Part shown: positions 62,653-64,000 of the stretch, piece after piece
How the letters are laid out: every line of letters starts with the position of its first letter
Numbering within the stretch: the stretch's first letter is position 1
NCBI GenBank assembly: GCA_013368375.1
Contig: JAACJP010000004.1
Location: 620,001-684,000 of the forward strand
DNA from: Tricholomella constricta
Taxonomy: Eukaryota; Basidiomycota; Agaricomycetes; Agaricales; Lyophyllaceae
DNA: 64,000 nt
Direction of reading: 5' to 3'
Made by a program: the position numbers and the translations under genes
The notes under the pieces: generated by a model
Told to the model about the DNA's origin: nothing
The model's database searches: none
Seen by the model: only the letters and a program-made list of their open reading frames with translations

Positions 62653-62817
62653 AATCATTAGACCTTTCTTTGGATACCATTTACTTTTTACGATTTCACG
62701 GTCCCTCCTCTATACTAACTTCAAATGCACCCTATGCAATTATCGTAAACCCAAAGCAAAAAAACGGTCGTCTGTGATCTAAGTGGCAGCTGCGTAGAAA
62801 TGCCATCGTGATATAAA
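62653..62817. other. intergenic, convergent 3' ends
   Basis: 165 bp between converging stops, A/T-rich near 62690-62770. Likely overlapping 3' UTRs only. Confidence 0.3.
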
Positions 62818-64000
62818 TTAAAACCCTTCCTTGCCGAGATCCCACTCCCTTACCGTCCCCCGCTTCTTGTACTCAATCTCCATGATGCTGACGCCCTCCG
62901 CATTCCATCGGTCCCCGACGCTGTCGGAAACTCCCTTCTTATCCTTCCCTTTGTCCTTGGTCAAACCCAATCGCTCCATCCTCTTCTTCTCTTCCTTGTC
63001 TTCTCTTCGTATTCGAAGAAGCTCCAGCATCGCGTCCCAGCCCTCGAACTCCGCGTTGTTGATGAGGCCCGTGGCCGGCACTTGAGGGGCTGTCAGCGGC
63101 GCAACATCGAGGCGTGGGTCATAGCTTTCCTCGAAGTACTTGTCCATCTTGGATGGGAGCTGTTTAGGGGAAGAGGGGCCGGGAATGGAAGTCCGTAAAG
63201 GGGAGGGCGAGACACTATGGGTCTTTGTTGTTTGTGAGGAGGCCGAGTCCGCTTTGTGGCGCTTCGGTTCCGGACTTGGAGATCGGGAGAGCTCCCTGGT
63301 TGGCGTTCGGCGTCGCTTGGAAGGGCCGACGGCTGCTTGGTGGCTGCCACGGGTTGAGGAAAGCTGCCGGCGGAGCTCAGCCTCTCGATCTTGCGCTTCG
63401 CTGTGTGAAGGGGAAGGCGATCGTCGAGGAGAATGATGGCGAGAGAGAGGTGAAGTGTCTGTGTCGAGGTCGTCAAGGGCATATTTCGTAGAACGTTTGG
63501 ACTTGTGTCTATGTGAGCTGAAACTATCCGTCCGCGCAACTGAAGGGGATGGAGAACGGCGAGGAGATATTGATACAGATGGTCGACGCGATTTATGGCT
63601 TCGGTGGTGGCTCCTGCTCCTGCGTTTCCTCGTACTTCTAGCGTGGTCTTTGTTTGAGTCCTCATCAAGTGGACTGCATGAGCGTGTTGTGTGATCTCTA
63701 GAGCCATCGCGACTATGCCGACAACGAGCGCGTTTCTGCTCGCCTCTCCTTCGATCGCGTGAACGCTCTCTTCTGGATGATCTACTGCAACTTGATCCAC
63801 GTTCCCGCTTCGCACGATGTCCCGAGTGTTTGTCTCTTTCACTCCGCCGCTCCCTGCTCTCCGACCGATGTCGTCGCTTCCGCCGATCACGGTCTGCATC
63901 TTCGTCATCGTCTTCACCGTCCCAGGTCTCCCATGTCCGCGCTTTTCGCTTTCTATCAGCGGTCCGACCATCCCATCTATCCCAACTCTCCTCGTCCTTC
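62818..64000 (-). CDS. Arg/Ser-rich nuclear protein, C-terminal part
   Basis: Open frame running from the right edge to a stop at 62818 without an intron; the start lies outside the window. About 394 codons are visible. The upstream part has WDRWDGRTADRKRKARTWET, an acidic patch (DGEDDDEDADRDRRKRRHR), then long RS/RE/KR-rich stretches with many SP dipeptides (SPRRSPSPS, SRSPSPEPKR), typical of splicing-speckle proteins. The C-terminal 100 residues are different and folded-looking: KMDKYFEESYDPRLDVAPLT, LINNAEFEGWDAMLELLRIR, REDKEEKKRMERLGL, and IMEIEYKKRGTVREWDLGKE. I do not know the family. A nuclear, RNA-processing role is inferred from composition only. Internal ATG 63147 starts a shorter frame but is not the true start. 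Confidence 0.7.
   Translation of the reverse strand, partial: KDEESWDRWDGRTADRKRKARTWETWDGEDDDEDADRDRRKRRHRSESRERRSERDKHSGHRAKRERGSSCSRSSRRERSRDRRRGEQKRARCRHSRDGSRDHTTRSCSPLDEDSNKDHARSTRKRRSRSHHRSHKSRRPSVSISPRRSPSPSVARTDSFSSHRHKSKRSTKYALDDLDTDTSPLSRHHSPRRSPSPSHSEAQDREAELRRQLSSTRGSHQAAVGPSKRRRTPTRELSRSPSPEPKRHKADSASSQTTKTHSVSPSPLRTSIPGPSSPKQLPSKMDKYFEESYDPRLDVAPLTAPQVPATGLINNAEFEGWDAMLELLRIRREDKEEKKRMERLGLTKDKGKDKKGVSDSVGDRWNAEGVSIMEIEYKKRGTVREWDLGKEGF

Overview
This window looks like nuclear DNA from a filamentous basidiomycete, probably an Agaricomycete. Genes are tightly packed on both strands and most are broken by many 50-70 nt GT-AG introns. The best protein matches are of fungal or basidiomycete type: a HOG1 kinase, an RFD-BAH-BAH DNA methyltransferase, a CreB-like deubiquitinase, a DUF4246 protein and an F-box protein with Cys pairs. 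I find no rRNA, tRNA, CRISPR array or recognisable intact transposon. All gene models come from reading ORFs and splice signals by eye.

Layout. 1-527 (-): 5' end of a HOG1/p38-type MAP kinase, running off the left edge. 915-2345 (+): mitochondrial NADH-cytochrome b5 reductase. 2836-7562 (+): DNMT1-like cytosine methyltransferase with 18 exons. 8060-10646 (-): MFS transporter. 11671-13242 (-): UDP-glucose 4-epimerase. 13401-15987 (-): THO subunit THOC1/Hpr1, divergent from a small acidic protein at 16025-16351 (+). 16730-21940 (-): UBP2-like ubiquitin hydrolase. 22354-22913 (+): NR2C2AP-like discoidin-fold protein. 23017-26156 (-): exocyst EXO84. 26252-27502 (+): protein tyrosine phosphatase with an altered signature. 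27683-29040 (+): quinone oxidoreductase. 29640-30022 (+): URM1. 30720-34600 (-): CreB/USP12-46-like deubiquitinase with a very long disordered tail. 35563-37401 (-): membrane-anchored MOSC (mARC-like) protein. 37919-38569 (-): ESS1/PIN1 prolyl isomerase. 38823-40843 (+): DUF4246 protein. 40844-45075: gene-poor, repeat-bearing island. 45076-47367 (+): TBC Rab-GAP. 47883-49058 (+): unidentified protein with an apparent frameshift. 49439-51183 (-): enolase. 51589-53935 (-): NOG2 ribosome-assembly GTPase. 54636-55655 (+): mitochondrial uS15. 55776-58406 (-): F-box protein. 58554-62652 (+): importin-9/KAP114. 62818-64000 (-): 3' part of an Arg/Ser-rich nuclear protein, cut by the right edge.

The genes are mostly housekeeping and do not form one pathway. 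Loose themes are ubiquitin and ubiquitin-like biology (two USP proteases, URM1, an F-box protein), RNA export and nuclear transport (THOC1, importin-9, the RS-rich protein), ribosome and mitochondrial functions (NOG2, uS15m, the b5 reductase) and signalling (HOG1, PTP, TBC-GAP, ESS1).

The least explained segment is the 4.2-kb island at 40.8-45.1 kb. It holds a 161-bp tandem array, two near-identical copies of a ~90-bp block 1.33 kb apart and two perfect hairpins. Other unusual points are a likely GC-AG intron, an exon coding only the start codon, a PTP loop lacking its usual His, and two single-base frame breaks that are either assembly errors or real lesions.
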